The notes: generated by a model not told the origin, from the letters alone. A stretch of DNA of 46,574 nt from an uncultured Prevotellaceae bacterium (GCA_937898415.1 CALDLA010000087.1:1-46574); one strand, 5' to 3'; shown: positions 18,701 through 26,895, counted from the first letter of the stretch. Numbers and translations are program-made.

Positions 18701-20724
18701 TCGCCTATGATGTGGCGGCCACCCACGTCACCTCGTATGACAACCCCGATCTGACGCTGCTCGACGAGGTGACCATCCACGAACTGATACACCAAATCAA
18801 GATACCTGGCAGCGACCAGACGCCACCGCTGATAGGATTCATGGTGAACGACGAGGAGGATGCCCAAGATACTCCCGACCAGCTATACCTGAGCGACGGC
18901 ACCACACAGCCCATCTACCTGGCCACCTCGACACAGGTGACAAAACGCACCGACACGGAATACGTGCTGGAGATAGTCAGCGGCTACGGAGGATGGAACT
19001 ACGGCAAGATAGTCGACCCCACAGGCGGTGCGCGTAAAGTACTGAGCATCACCCGTCTGGGTGCAGACGAGAACAGCAATACGGTGCTACCCACCGTGAA
19101 CTTCTGGCAGACCGACCGCACGCTGCGCGATGGTACTGACCCGCTCTATGAGAACCTGTTGCACTTCTGTGATGAGATGACGTTGGGCGGCGTACACCGC
19201 TATGTGGTCACCTTCGAGGACAAGCCCGCCGTAACGCTGGCAGTGAACAGCATATCGGGACTGCCCGCGGCCAACACCTTCACACAGATACCGGTGACCG
19301 AGGTGGTCGTTACCTTTAACAAGGACATCAACCCGGCTTCATTTACCTACGAAGACCTGACCCTGATGCATGAGGGCGAGACCGTCGACCTGAGTGCCAT
19401 CAACGTCGAGCCAATAGAGTTAGGCAACAACAAGACCTTCAGAATAGACCTTAGCAGTGTGACCACCCTGGACGGCTACTATAGTCTGGACGTGCAGACG
19501 GCCGGCATCTATGACCCGGAAGGTTTCCACGGCGAGACAGGCAAGATGAGCGGATGGATTCAGCTGACCGACGGAAAAGTGAACCTCACCATGAAGGTAA
19601 GTCCCGAGGGCGCCGGCACCATCACACCAGGCACCACGAAACAGGGATACTATGACAATGTAGCGATTAACGCCACCGCAAACAATCACTACACTTTCCT
19701 GAAGTGGGAAAAGGACGGGGTGTTGTTGTCAGAACAGGCGAACTATACTTACAATATGGCGGGAGCTGCTACGCTGACGGCCGTTTTCCAGCCCAAGCAA
19801 TACAAGTTAGTGGTGAACTACGACACGGACGGCGGCTCTCTTGAGGGTGGCGGTACCGGTCTCTACGATTACAACCACCAACTGACGCTGAAGGCCGTGG
19901 CCAAGACGGGCTACTACTTCGCCGGATGGAAGCACGGAAACGAGGAAGGGTTCACTTCTGAGAACGAGACACTGACACTGACGGTGACCGGAGCCGACAC
20001 CTACGAGGCCGTGTTCCGGCCACTGACAATAGCAGAGATTATGCTGCTGGATACTAATGACGACAACGTGACGTGTTTCGGCGACCCGAAGAGCATGCAC
20101 TACAAGGTATCCATGAACCGCAAGCTCTCAAAGAACCAGTGGAACACGTTCTGCGTGCCATTCGACATTAGCGAACAGCAAATCAATAAGACGTGGGGCT
20201 ACAACACGATGCTGGTGCGACTGATGTCGGTAGAGGGTGACGAGCTGAAGTTCGAGTATGCATGGAACATCCAGGCTGGCAAGCCATACTTAATAAAGCC
20301 CGAACGTACGGTGGTAACGCCCATGCTGGAATACAAGGGCAACCTGCAGTTGGCAGCGGAACCAGTGCCTGACGTTTACGGCGAAAATGATGAATATAAG
20401 TACGTAGGCATCTACTCACCGCACACATGGACTGAAGGTACGGAATGGTACTATGGAGTCTCATCAGGAAAAATCCTGAAAGCCAAGAATAGCACTTCGG
20501 CGCTCAACGGCTTCCGAGCCTACTTCGTCATACCCGGAAACGCCACCGCCCGTATCAGCATCATGGGCGTGGAAACCGTGGGCATGGAAGATGTGGAATA
20601 CGAACTGCTGCAGCCCGTCAAGACTCGTATCTATAACCTGCAGGGACTCTATCTGGGCGACGACATCAGCCGCCTTTCACCAGGACTTTACATCGTTAAC
20701 GGTAAAAAACAAGTTGTAAAATGA
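12787..20724 (+). CDS. Giant secreted multi-domain surface protein (2645 residues)
   Basis: Signal peptide 1-~21. By eye: a cohesin-like beta-sandwich (~22-150; VDVIMPEGMTLQ); a CARDB-like domain (~173-300); three Calx-beta-like domains (~415-745; repeated TIPAGG/TIPAGES turns); a second CARDB-like domain (~750-860); Ig-like modules (~860-1190); a carboxypeptidase-regulatory-like domain (~1192-1258; GIVTFENLPEGQYLLRV); a Gly-rich hinge SGGGGTPGGG (~1449); a ~500-residue part I do not recognise; a Big_5-like domain (~2168-2265, VVVTFNKDINPASF); two InlB/Listeria-Bacteroides-type beta-grasp repeats (~2266-2415; GYYFAGWKHGN); and a T9SS-like tail (IYNLQG... GLYIVNGKKQVVK). It is probably an extended cell-surface stalk or adhesin. 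The frame is intact over 7.9 kb. No catalytic motif seen. Confidence 0.85.
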   Translation: MKHIRLYSLFLMLLTAIAATALDVNKFYIGQVSGMKSLPVDLPFYIENTCSNVTALQVDVIMPEGMTLQTNESYFTMEQSRIVDHRVKITQLNSNLYGARRYRVMLLSPQNKTLFANKGKVFSVQALVAADAPMEEGHTYPIEVQEVVISDASGNNVMTEYQNGSLTIAPSPDFTVSNVEIASINGVAGASTLKPGDNFTLNWTVNNIGTADSQGGWSEQVQFISNTTGETVLVATSRHIDQTLASGASVNLTGDFTVPRIPGLDGSCKAQIRLVPGSESGEPAEYQQNNTTASTADYTMQKQLYMSIYYNDITEPGSGRSITYSATLERSGSRVNEETFNVSLYNKLAPSTTDSRLALSESTAKFYQDKSKVYVNFTVTDNSTLDGDVAFCIAVAEANGYAATSAEGLIRDDELPQLTVSMVKTENAGGTPTGSSVSDLYEGDELTLTVATPSAVESALRVQLVNDQPTRFNMPSSVTIPAGGQSATATIKVVEDYIPADDVSVKFTASAEGYDNGNVLAILHDDDMPTLELALSSNTVSEGAGANAVVVTLRRDEAHTNAEISVQLTAEPNDIFMIPNKIIRMPRGTKAVSFSLSTIDNNQVNEPNRDVTLTAAVYYSSCSCKTNGTKGGTAQAVITVVDDDGPALTLCTKSANIKEGTTTQFTVKRNDDTTNDLLVGLCTRDSDPSVSMPTTVTIPAGESSVEFDVTLQANEVSGDSHTITFYARAAGYAQGSCWVMATDQTLPDATVDLSIVSKDVYATLPAQLSLTIHNQGYAPLPEKTAYAIVAGDKTVYTGYTPRELGYDEATEMTIQLETVLSETPGNVKVYAVINSNGQIQEVNHQNNNSETITVNVLSLLAVKSIQTNKILYSSEETVTISGETKGLVNRNANLEVYITQGGTRLTLNTVTDDEGRFQVDWTPSLGMAGRFGIGACMPGEGLTTEPTAIQLYGMRRATQTFVAHELEVNETVNGKIAIYNPGSLALQNITATVIGNADNIEVHFNTIPGLAPGEAREMTYTITGKNTSADPKNWQTLNLRITSNEGAVMLQTIYYVVYAATPVLKASVTDINTTMVKGATRTVEFTIRNEGRLETGAISIDLGNQPWLSTATPQNMASLDIGEEATVVLQMTPTADMELNSVTTGSIYLSGANGCGLSIPMRVECVSEQTGTLAVDVWDEFTANTEEAPHVSGATVAVLHPVTQKLLYQDVTGESGIVTFENLPEGQYLLRVTHPKHESYSNLVVVAPGRTLTQRVFIQYSAVTIEMTYEPTEVEDVYDIVTTMTYETRVPAPVLLMDMPDKLLVKEIQTPYIFYATLTNTGLITAKKTTFHITPQWGDYYFTPLIEGPWDILPQQSITIPVEITKLEDGISFVDAARSTQRRGKIDDDALDCALGAMARYLGDCDRIGGTMDEHKVSRMMQVNDACSRLADFVSALGQVAESLGFMPSGGGGTPGGGKPFNNGTVHSGGVACDPCLYNHAKEYMSAAQGMSGNKKEQLENGAKLVRPCEETRKYPAEAIASSRAAGVRAKVAKTVIYDFDFENMDMKTLMNLNREMLSALKGNDDPEPISIPGYSYETDALIEIPAWQPSYIKSYILNTYIANDQNYHDVGYILYVMGNPNYPLIETVEAMNLVAAFSAGTPTAEQKAALCPAALSTEQYQAVWNNLSLFTSTDFDLLASLAARVQADQMKINNAGYFTAKDLLEAEGKKLEEGLNQSDGSVCATVKLQIEQQMTMTRQAVRGTLTVVNGSELNAMTNIRLNLVVTDPDGNVANSHIMEIHTESIEGFTGQLDYESGWDLAAGQTGTAKILFIPTKYAAPTVPLQYTFAGTISFVDPFTGQELTRELETERLTVKPSPVLDLTYFMQRDIFGDDPLTDEVEPMVPAQFSLLINNKGYGDATNVKMATNQPQIVENEKGLLADFEILSSQLNGGDKTLALGASVTTNFGNIPAHSQAYAQWWMTSRFTGHFVAYDVAATHVTSYDNPDLTLLDEVTIHELIHQIKIPGSDQTPPLIGFMVNDEEDAQDTPDQLYLSDGTTQPIYLATSTQVTKRTDTEYVLEIVSGYGGWNYGKIVDPTGGARKVLSITRLGADENSNTVLPTVNFWQTDRTLRDGTDPLYENLLHFCDEMTLGGVHRYVVTFEDKPAVTLAVNSISGLPAANTFTQIPVTEVVVTFNKDINPASFTYEDLTLMHEGETVDLSAINVEPIELGNNKTFRIDLSSVTTLDGYYSLDVQTAGIYDPEGFHGETGKMSGWIQLTDGKVNLTMKVSPEGAGTITPGTTKQGYYDNVAINATANNHYTFLKWEKDGVLLSEQANYTYNMAGAATLTAVFQPKQYKLVVNYDTDGGSLEGGGTGLYDYNHQLTLKAVAKTGYYFAGWKHGNEEGFTSENETLTLTVTGADTYEAVFRPLTIAEIMLLDTNDDNVTCFGDPKSMHYKVSMNRKLSKNQWNTFCVPFDISEQQINKTWGYNTMLVRLMSVEGDELKFEYAWNIQAGKPYLIKPERTVVTPMLEYKGNLQLAAEPVPDVYGENDEYKYVGIYSPHTWTEGTEWYYGVSSGKILKAKNSTSALNGFRAYFVIPGNATARISIMGVETVGMEDVEYELLQPVKTRIYNLQGLYLGDDISRLSPGLYIVNGKKQVVK

Positions 20725-20924
20725 AAAAGAAAGCATATATCTCGCCTGTCATCAAACTCCACCTGTTGAGGTTCCATGTCATGTTAAATTCCGGATCCCT
20801 TTCACAAGGAATAAGTGGTTTAAGTATCCATGTCGATAACAGTGGAAGCCCTCAAGAAGAGGAAGAAAATCCCAATAGCTCACGTTCATGGAGAGATTGG
20901 GATGATTGGGACGATGACTACTAA
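20721..20924 (+). CDS. Small acidic protein translationally coupled to the giant protein
   Basis: A 67-residue protein whose ATG overlaps the stop of the giant gene (ATGA), so it is translated from the same message. The N-terminus MKKKAYISPVIKLHLLRF resembles a class of short Prevotella/Bacteroides proteins that begin MKK-Y-x-P with a hydrophobic patch and end acidic. It has no clear signal peptide. The C-terminus is extreme: SRSWRDWDDWDDDY, built from a 9-base DNA repeat (GATTGGGAY), preceded by an EEEEN run. No enzymatic motif. It could be a chaperone, a secretion partner, a regulator or a secreted peptide; I cannot tell which. It is real with good probability because of the overlap, its start-like N-terminus and the convergent gene that begins right after it. 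Confidence 0.7.
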   Translation: MKKKAYISPVIKLHLLRFHVMLNSGSLSQGISGLSIHVDNSGSPQEEEENPNSSRSWRDWDDWDDDY

Positions 20925-20948
20925 GTCCATGGTTGGACGATGACTTCA

Positions 20949-22526
20949 CTACTTCACCAGATTACCAAGGATGTCACGCGTCAGCTCCTTGGTAATGGTG
21001 CGTGTGGCGGCACTGGTGGCATTCTTCACCACTTTCTCCTTGGCCGAGGTCTTGGACTTCGACTGCTTGCCACTGATCTTATTGCTGACATAGGTACCGA
21101 GGATGGTGGCCAGCGTAGAGGTGACGGCGGTGAGCACAGCCTTCCAGACCTTGGACATGATGCCGGGCTTCTTCTTTTCTTTGGGGGAGGATGGGGAAGA
21201 TGGGGCCTCTGGGACTTCTGGGGACTGGGATTCCTTGAGTAACAACTCGTAGGCACTCTCACGGTCAATGGGGGTGTCGTACTTGCCATAGACGCTGCTC
21301 TGCTTGATGATGTCGAGGCGCTGACCTTCGGTGACAGCTCCTATCTGACTGAGGGGGAAGAGCACCTTGGCCCGCTGGACAACGGAGGGAGCACCCTTCT
21401 CGTCAAGGAAGCTGACGAGGGCCTCGCCGGTCTCAAGGTTCATGATGGCCTCATCGGTCTTGAAGTCGGGGTTGGCCCGGAAGGTATCGGCAGCCGTCTT
21501 CACGGCCTTCTGATCCTTCGGGGTATAGGCGCGAAGGGCATGCTGGACACGGTTGCCCAACTGTCCGAGAATATTTTCAGGAATGTCCGTCGGACTCTGG
21601 GTAATAAAATAGATGCCGACGCCCTTGGAGCGGATGAGGCGGATGACCTGCTCAATCTTGTCGAGCAGGGCCTTGGAAGTTCCCTCAAAGAGCATATGCG
21701 CCTCATCGAAGAAGAAGACGAGCTTGGGCAGAGGCTGGTCGCCCACCTCAGGCAGCGTAGAGTAAAGTTCGGAGAGCAACCAGAGGAGGAAGGTGGAATA
21801 GAGCTTGGGCTGCATCATCAGCTTGTCGGCAGCGAGGACGCTCATGACGCCTTTTTTGCCCGACGGAGAAGCGTCGGGGACGGTGGCGAGGAGGTCGTTG
21901 ATGTCGAACGACGGTTCACCGAAGAAGTGGTCAGCCCCTTGATTCTCCAACTGCAGGAGGGCACGCTGGATGGCTCCGATGCTGGCTGAGGAGATGTTAC
22001 CGTATTTCGTCGTGTACTCCTTGGCATGCTTTGACACCCAGTCGAGCGTCATGCGCAGGTCCTTGAGGTCGAGGATGAGCAGACCGCGCTCGTCGGCAAT
22101 GCGGAAGACGATGTTGAGCACACCGTCCTGCGTCTCATTGAGCTGCAACAGACGCGAGAGGAGCTGTGGTCCCATCTGTGAGACGGTAGCCCGCATGGGG
22201 TGGCCCTGTGTACCAAACACATCGTAGAAACGGACGGGACAAGCCTGGAACTGAGGATTCTCAATGCCGAACTCCGGCAGTCGTTTCTCGATGAAACCGC
22301 TCATTTTTCCTATTTGCGAGATACCGCTGAGGTCGCCCTTCATGTCGGCCATGAAGCAGGGGACACCTGCCTGGCAGAAAGTCTCAGCCATGACCTGCAG
22401 CGTGACCGTCTTACCTGTACCCGTGGCACCGGCAATGAGTCCATGACGGTTAGCCATCTTACCTGTGATGCTGAGTGCGCCATCAGCGCAATGGGCGATG
22501 TATAGCCCGCGTTCGTTGTCTAACAT
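20949..22526 (-). CDS. HerA-like P-loop ATPase (DUF853/YjgR type)
   Basis: A 525-residue ATPase. Walker A GATGTGKT lies ~30 residues in and Walker B-like FFFDEAHMLF at ~265; IYFITQSPTDIPENILGQLG follows as the sensor region. These fit the HerA/FtsK-like DUF853 family (E. coli YjgR), whose cellular role is not settled. I start it at the ATG at 22526 (MLDNERG); the open frame runs on to a TTG at 22556, but that codon falls inside the -7 box at 22554-22561. Between ~residue 430 and 450 is a Pro/Ser/Glu linker (SPEVPEAPSSPSSP), followed by a hydrophobic helix and a Lys/Ser-rich tail (KQSKSKTSAKEK). The tail DNA matches 37 bases near 10 kb. It stands alone and converges on the surface-protein operon. 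Confidence 0.85.
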   Translation of the reverse strand: MLDNERGLYIAHCADGALSITGKMANRHGLIAGATGTGKTVTLQVMAETFCQAGVPCFMADMKGDLSGISQIGKMSGFIEKRLPEFGIENPQFQACPVRFYDVFGTQGHPMRATVSQMGPQLLSRLLQLNETQDGVLNIVFRIADERGLLILDLKDLRMTLDWVSKHAKEYTTKYGNISSASIGAIQRALLQLENQGADHFFGEPSFDINDLLATVPDASPSGKKGVMSVLAADKLMMQPKLYSTFLLWLLSELYSTLPEVGDQPLPKLVFFFDEAHMLFEGTSKALLDKIEQVIRLIRSKGVGIYFITQSPTDIPENILGQLGNRVQHALRAYTPKDQKAVKTAADTFRANPDFKTDEAIMNLETGEALVSFLDEKGAPSVVQRAKVLFPLSQIGAVTEGQRLDIIKQSSVYGKYDTPIDRESAYELLLKESQSPEVPEAPSSPSSPKEKKKPGIMSKVWKAVLTAVTSTLATILGTYVSNKISGKQSKSKTSAKEKVVKNATSAATRTITKELTRDILGNLVK

Positions 22527-22553
22527 AATTGTAGGTTTTTTTGTTATTTTCTG

Positions 22554-22561
22554 CAAAAATA
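22554..22561 (-). promoter_or_regulatory. -7 promoter box for HerA-like gene
   Basis: The minus strand reads TATTTTTG, matching TAnnTTTG, 27 bases before the ATG at 22526. It decides the start codon, because the longer reading frame would begin within it. Confidence 0.6.
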
Positions 22562-22615
22562 CAATTTTTCTCCGAAATAATTGTCATCTTTGCGCAAATA
22601 TTTTTCAAATAAGCG

Positions 22616-23800
22616 TTAATCCGCCGCCGACTTCAGGATTTCCGAGAGTGTGGGGTGGATATGTATCATGTCGCGAAGCTGCCCAAGGGTGGTTTCGCGA
22701 CATATCAGTACGGAGACCTCCTGAACGATATCGGCAGCATGTGTACCATAGGCATGACAGCCGAGAAGACGGTCGTCAGCGTCCATGAAGAGTTTCAGCA
22801 TTCCCTCCGTCTCGCCCATGGACAAGGCCTTGCCATTGGCACGCCAGAAGGCTTTGCGACAGGTATAGGCAATGCCCCGCTCCTTGAGCTGGTCTTCCGT
22901 GGGGCCGACACAGGCTGCTTCGGGAGTGGTGAAGATGGCGGCAGGCATCACGTCGAAGCGGATGCCGTCCTGTCTGCCTAAGATATGATTCACGGCTCGG
23001 ACGGCCTGCATCTCGGCAGCATGGGCCAACATCTGACGACCATTGACATCGCCGATGGCATAGACACCATTACTCATCTGGAAGTTCTCATCGACATCGG
23101 TATAGCCCTCCATACGGGGCTTTCGGCCTGTAGCCATCAGGACGACGTCCGCATCAATGTCTGCAAGCGACTGAACGGCGGTTTTCATCTTGAAGGTGAT
23201 ACCATTCCTTTCTAAGAACTTACGCAGTCGCTTGGCAATATCGCTGTCGAGGGCGGGGAGACATTCCTTGAGGTATTCGATGACCGTGACCTCAGAGCCG
23301 AAACGGTGGAAGACGCAGGCGAACTCCATGCCGATGACACCCGCTCCGATGATGGCGAGACGCTTGGGCAGATGGTCAAGAGCCAACAGGCCGGTACTGT
23401 CGACGACACGGGGATCATCCCTACCGGGAATGGGGAGCCATTTCGTCTCTGAGCCCGTAGCGACGATGATGTTTTCAGCGACGACGTCGCCACACAGCGA
23501 ACGGACGGTATGGGCATCAACAAGCGAGGCTTCTTCACGGATGAGGGTGATATTGGGATGAGCGAGAATACCCTCTACCCCACTCCGCAGTTGCGGAATG
23601 ACCTGAGCCATCCGCTGACGGGCTTCCTCGAAGGTTGCACTATGGACGTAGGTCTTCGTGGGGATGCAGCCCACATTGAGACAGGTGCCGCCCACCTCGC
23701 CAGCCTCGAAGATGGTGACCTTCAACCCCTGCTTGGCAGCATATTCAGCGGCGCGGTAACCTCCAGGTCCCGCGCCGATGACGATTAAATCAGTTTTCAT
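22616..23800 (-). CDS. lpd: Dihydrolipoyl dehydrogenase (glycine cleavage L-protein), compact form
   Basis: A 394-residue FAD enzyme that reoxidises the lipoyl arm of GcvH with NAD. FAD loop GAGPGG (9-14); redox pair in GGTCLNVGC (Cys40, Cys45); NAD loop GAGVIG (152-157); second FAD motif VYAIGDVNG; catalytic HIHPTLSE near the end. It is some 50-80 residues shorter than usual (450-475): the stretch after the redox helix and the one before the second FAD motif are both reduced, though no conserved motif is lost. It overlaps gcvPB by 11 bases and is the last gene of the lplA-gcvTHPAPB operon, so it is probably dedicated to glycine cleavage, not to the keto-acid dehydrogenases. Confidence 0.92.
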   Translation of the reverse strand: MKTDLIVIGAGPGGYRAAEYAAKQGLKVTIFEAGEVGGTCLNVGCIPTKTYVHSATFEEARQRMAQVIPQLRSGVEGILAHPNITLIREEASLVDAHTVRSLCGDVVAENIIVATGSETKWLPIPGRDDPRVVDSTGLLALDHLPKRLAIIGAGVIGMEFACVFHRFGSEVTVIEYLKECLPALDSDIAKRLRKFLERNGITFKMKTAVQSLADIDADVVLMATGRKPRMEGYTDVDENFQMSNGVYAIGDVNGRQMLAHAAEMQAVRAVNHILGRQDGIRFDVMPAAIFTTPEAACVGPTEDQLKERGIAYTCRKAFWRANGKALSMGETEGMLKLFMDADDRLLGCHAYGTHAADIVQEVSVLICRETTLGQLRDMIHIHPTLSEILKSAAD

Positions 23801-25199
23801 CGTTTATCATTTGTTTGTAGGTTACTATCGGATGTTTGGCAGCCAGCACATCGTCCACACGACCGATAGGGGTAGTATGCGGTGCCGACTTCACCAACTC
23901 AGGGTCGGTCTTGGCCTCCTCGGCAATCTTTCGCATCACGGCAATGAAAGCGTCGAGCGTCTCCTTCGACTCATTCTCCGTCGGCTCGATCATCAGACTC
24001 TCATGGAACAACAACGGGAAATAGATGGTGGGAGCATGGTAGCCATAGTCCAACAGACGTTTTGCCACGTCCATCGTGGTGACACCCGTAGACTTATCCT
24101 TCAATCCATCGAAAACGAACTCGTGACAACATATCGTGTCGATGGGAAGTTCGTAGACATCCTTCAGCGATTCCTTAATGTAGTTGGCATTGAGCGTGGC
24201 CAGCGGCCCCACCTCCTTGATATGTTCACGCCCCAAGGACAGGATGTAGGCGTAGGCCCGCATCATGACACCGAAGTTACCGTGATAGGGCGAGACCACA
24301 GGGAGGTACTCCTGTAGTCCCTCACGAACGCCGACAGGACCACTGCCGGGACCACCGCCACCATGGGGAGTGGAAAAGGTCTTATGCAGGTTGATGTGCA
24401 TGACGTCGAAGCCCATATCACCGGGACGACAGACGCCGAGCATCGGGTTCAGGTTGGCACCGTCGTAGTACATCAGCCCGCCACAGTCGTGGATGAGTTT
24501 GGCAATCTCCGGGATATGGGTCTCGAACAGACCGAGGGTGTTGGGGTTGGTCATCATCATGGCAGCGACATCATCGCCGCACAGCGAACAGAGGCGCTGG
24601 AGGTCATCCATATCGACAGTGCCGTCGGACTGTGATTTTACCTCGACAATCTCCAGTCCGCAGACGGCAGCCGAGGCAGGATTCGTGCCATGGGCAGAAT
24701 CAGGGACGATGACTTTCTTACGCTGCAGGTCACCACGCGAACGGTGGTAGTTATCGATGACCATCAGGCCCGTCAGTTCACCATGGGCACCGGCGTAGGG
24801 CTTGAAAGTGAAATGAGCCAGTCCTGTCAGTTCGCAGAGCGAACGCTCCAAGAGGGTGACAAGCGCCTGTGTACCTTTCACCGTCTCAGCGGGCTGTTTC
24901 GGGTGCAGGTTCTGGAACTGCGGCAAGGCTGCCATCTCCTCATCCACCTTCGGATTGTACTTCATCGTACAGGAGCCAAGGGGATAGAAACCCGTGTCAA
25001 CGCCGAAGTTGTTATTCGAGAGATTCGTATAGTGGCGCACCACCGTCAGTTCGTCACACTCAGGCAATGCGGCGTCTTGTTCGCGACGCAATGACGGCGG
25101 CACCTCATAGTCACCAAAATGGTTCTTAGGCAGACTGTAACCTTTGCGACCCTCTTTGGAGAGTTCGAAAATCAGGTTTCCGTATAGTCTATTGTTCAT
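23790..25199 (-). CDS. gcvPB: Glycine dehydrogenase (decarboxylating) subunit 2
   Basis: A 469-residue PLP subunit of the P-protein, which decarboxylates glycine and passes the aminomethyl group to GcvH. The PLP lysine is Lys273 in the hallmark HINLHKTFSTPHGGGGPG; the glycine-rich block follows directly. PLGSCTMKYNPK (~73-84) and SAHGTNPASA (~168-177) are also typical. Its length is normal for the two-subunit form; gcvPA is just upstream with a 4-base overlap, so the two are made together, as needed for the heterotetramer. Downstream it overlaps lpd by 11 bases. Confidence 0.96.
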   Translation of the reverse strand: MNNRLYGNLIFELSKEGRKGYSLPKNHFGDYEVPPSLRREQDAALPECDELTVVRHYTNLSNNNFGVDTGFYPLGSCTMKYNPKVDEEMAALPQFQNLHPKQPAETVKGTQALVTLLERSLCELTGLAHFTFKPYAGAHGELTGLMVIDNYHRSRGDLQRKKVIVPDSAHGTNPASAAVCGLEIVEVKSQSDGTVDMDDLQRLCSLCGDDVAAMMMTNPNTLGLFETHIPEIAKLIHDCGGLMYYDGANLNPMLGVCRPGDMGFDVMHINLHKTFSTPHGGGGPGSGPVGVREGLQEYLPVVSPYHGNFGVMMRAYAYILSLGREHIKEVGPLATLNANYIKESLKDVYELPIDTICCHEFVFDGLKDKSTGVTTMDVAKRLLDYGYHAPTIYFPLLFHESLMIEPTENESKETLDAFIAVMRKIAEEAKTDPELVKSAPHTTPIGRVDDVLAAKHPIVTYKQMINDEN

Positions 25200-26518
25200 A
25201 TACCCTCTACTATATTAATGTACTCCATTATCTCTTCCTTTGTCCGCTTTTCAGTCACGGCCATCAGCAGATTGCCATCATCCATACGGACACCGGGAAG
25301 GATGCCATTCATCATACAAGAAGAGAACAGGTTATCCATATTCCCGTCATAGTATACCAGGAACTCATTGAAGAACGGTTGATCGTAAACCAGATGGAAC
25401 TTACCCGTTGCCAATAGTTTGTCGCAGAGATAGTGGGCTCCTGCATAGGATAGTTCTGCGGCCTCCTTCAGTCCCTGCTTACCCATGAGCGACAGGTAAA
25501 CCGTCACCCACAGGGCCATCAGACTCTGGTTCGAACAGATGTTCGACGTGGCCTTCTGACGGCGGATATGCTGTTCACGGGCTTGGAGTGTCAGCACGAA
25601 GGCACGCTGACCACGATTGTCAACGGTCTTGCCGACAATACGGCCAGGCATTTTCCTGATGAGCTTCTCCGTGCAGCACATATAGCCCACATAGGGACCG
25701 CCCCACTGCATCGGGATACCCAACGACTGACCGTCACCTACAGCGATGTCTGCCCCCCACTCGCCCGGTGTCTTCAACACGGCGAGGTCGGCAGCCACAC
25801 TGTTCATGATGAACAGCGCCTTATGATCGTGACAGGCATCGGCAAATCCCGAATAGTCCTCAATGATACCGACGGAGTTTGGCTGTTGCACGATGACACC
25901 GGCCACGCCGCCTTCAGCCAATAGTGCCTCAAGGTTTCCCCTTGAGGTGACGCCGTCTTCTGCTGCAATGGTCATCAACTCGATACCGTGATGCAGCGCA
26001 TAGGTGTCGAGCACTTTTCGCGTGTCGGCATTCAGCGTCTCCGACACCAGGACCCTGTTCTGTTTCTTACCCGCAGCCACAGCCATCATCATGGCCTCAG
26101 CCGTCGCGGTGGTGCCGTCATACATCGAAGCATTGCTGATGTCCATGCCTGTCAGCTCGGCCATCATGCTCTGATACTCGAAGATATAGTGCAGCGTTCC
26201 CTGTGATATCTCTGCCTGATAGGGCGTATAGCTGGTCAGGAACTCCGACCGCTGCAGCAGTTGGGGAATCACCGACGGCGTATAGTGGTCGTAGACGCCA
26301 TAACCCGCATAACAGGTCAGCTGCTTGTTCTGCTGACCAAGTCGCTCGAAGAGCTGGCGCACCTCTATCTCACTCATCTCCGTCGGCAACTGATAATTGT
26401 CACGGAAGCGGATGGCCTCGGGTATCTGGGCGTAGAGCGCATCAAGGGAGTCGATGCCTACGGTGGAAAGCATCGCCTGCAGGTCTTCCTCGGTGTGTGG
26501 GAAATACTTATAGGTCAT
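25196..26518 (-). CDS. gcvPA: Glycine dehydrogenase (decarboxylating) subunit 1
   Basis: A 440-residue partner of GcvPB in the P-protein. Typical segments: GYGVYDHYTPSVIPQLL (~73-89), FLTSYTPYQAEISQGTL, NASMYDGTTATAEA, and the later WGGPYVGYM and MPGRIVGKT blocks. The subunit carries no PLP lysine, in line with the split enzyme, in which catalysis is at the interface with GcvPB. It is joined by 4-base overlaps to gcvH before it and gcvPB after it, an arrangement that favours balanced translation. Confidence 0.95.
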   Translation of the reverse strand: MTYKYFPHTEEDLQAMLSTVGIDSLDALYAQIPEAIRFRDNYQLPTEMSEIEVRQLFERLGQQNKQLTCYAGYGVYDHYTPSVIPQLLQRSEFLTSYTPYQAEISQGTLHYIFEYQSMMAELTGMDISNASMYDGTTATAEAMMMAVAAGKKQNRVLVSETLNADTRKVLDTYALHHGIELMTIAAEDGVTSRGNLEALLAEGGVAGVIVQQPNSVGIIEDYSGFADACHDHKALFIMNSVAADLAVLKTPGEWGADIAVGDGQSLGIPMQWGGPYVGYMCCTEKLIRKMPGRIVGKTVDNRGQRAFVLTLQAREQHIRRQKATSNICSNQSLMALWVTVYLSLMGKQGLKEAAELSYAGAHYLCDKLLATGKFHLVYDQPFFNEFLVYYDGNMDNLFSSCMMNGILPGVRMDDGNLLMAVTEKRTKEEIMEYINIVEGI

Positions 26519-26895
26519 TTCGCGCAGAATTCTTCGTAGGCCTTGGCATCCATCAGGCTGTCGAGCTCGGCCTTGTCGCTCATCTCCACTTTGATAATCC
26601 AGTTCTCGTAGGCATCCTGGTTAATCAGCTCGGGCTGGTCATCCAAAGCCTCGTTCACCTCGACAACAGTACCGCTGACGGGAGAAATCAGGTCCGAGGC
26701 TGCCTTCACACTCTCTACGGCACCAAACTCCTCGCCGGCCTCCACCTCGTCATCCACCTCGGGCATATCCACATACACCACATTGCCTAATGCGTTCTGG
26801 GCATAGTCGGTAATACCTACGTAGCCATACTCACCTTCTACTCTTACATATTCGTGCGACTCCGAGTAGTAGAGTCCTTCCATCACCTTATTCAT
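26515..26895 (-). CDS. gcvH: Glycine cleavage system H protein
   Basis: A 126-residue lipoyl carrier that shuttles the aminomethyl group among the P, T and L proteins. The lipoylated residue should be Lys64 in the motif AVESVKAASDL; the surrounding VGITDYAQNALGNVVYVDMP and SPVSGTVVEVNEAL strands are typical of the hammerhead lipoyl domain. The lipoate ligase two genes upstream is the likely modifying enzyme. It overlaps gcvT and gcvPA by 4 bases on each side. Confidence 0.97.
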   Translation of the reverse strand: MNKVMEGLYYSESHEYVRVEGEYGYVGITDYAQNALGNVVYVDMPEVDDEVEAGEEFGAVESVKAASDLISPVSGTVVEVNEALDDQPELINQDAYENWIIKVEMSDKAELDSLMDAKAYEEFCAK

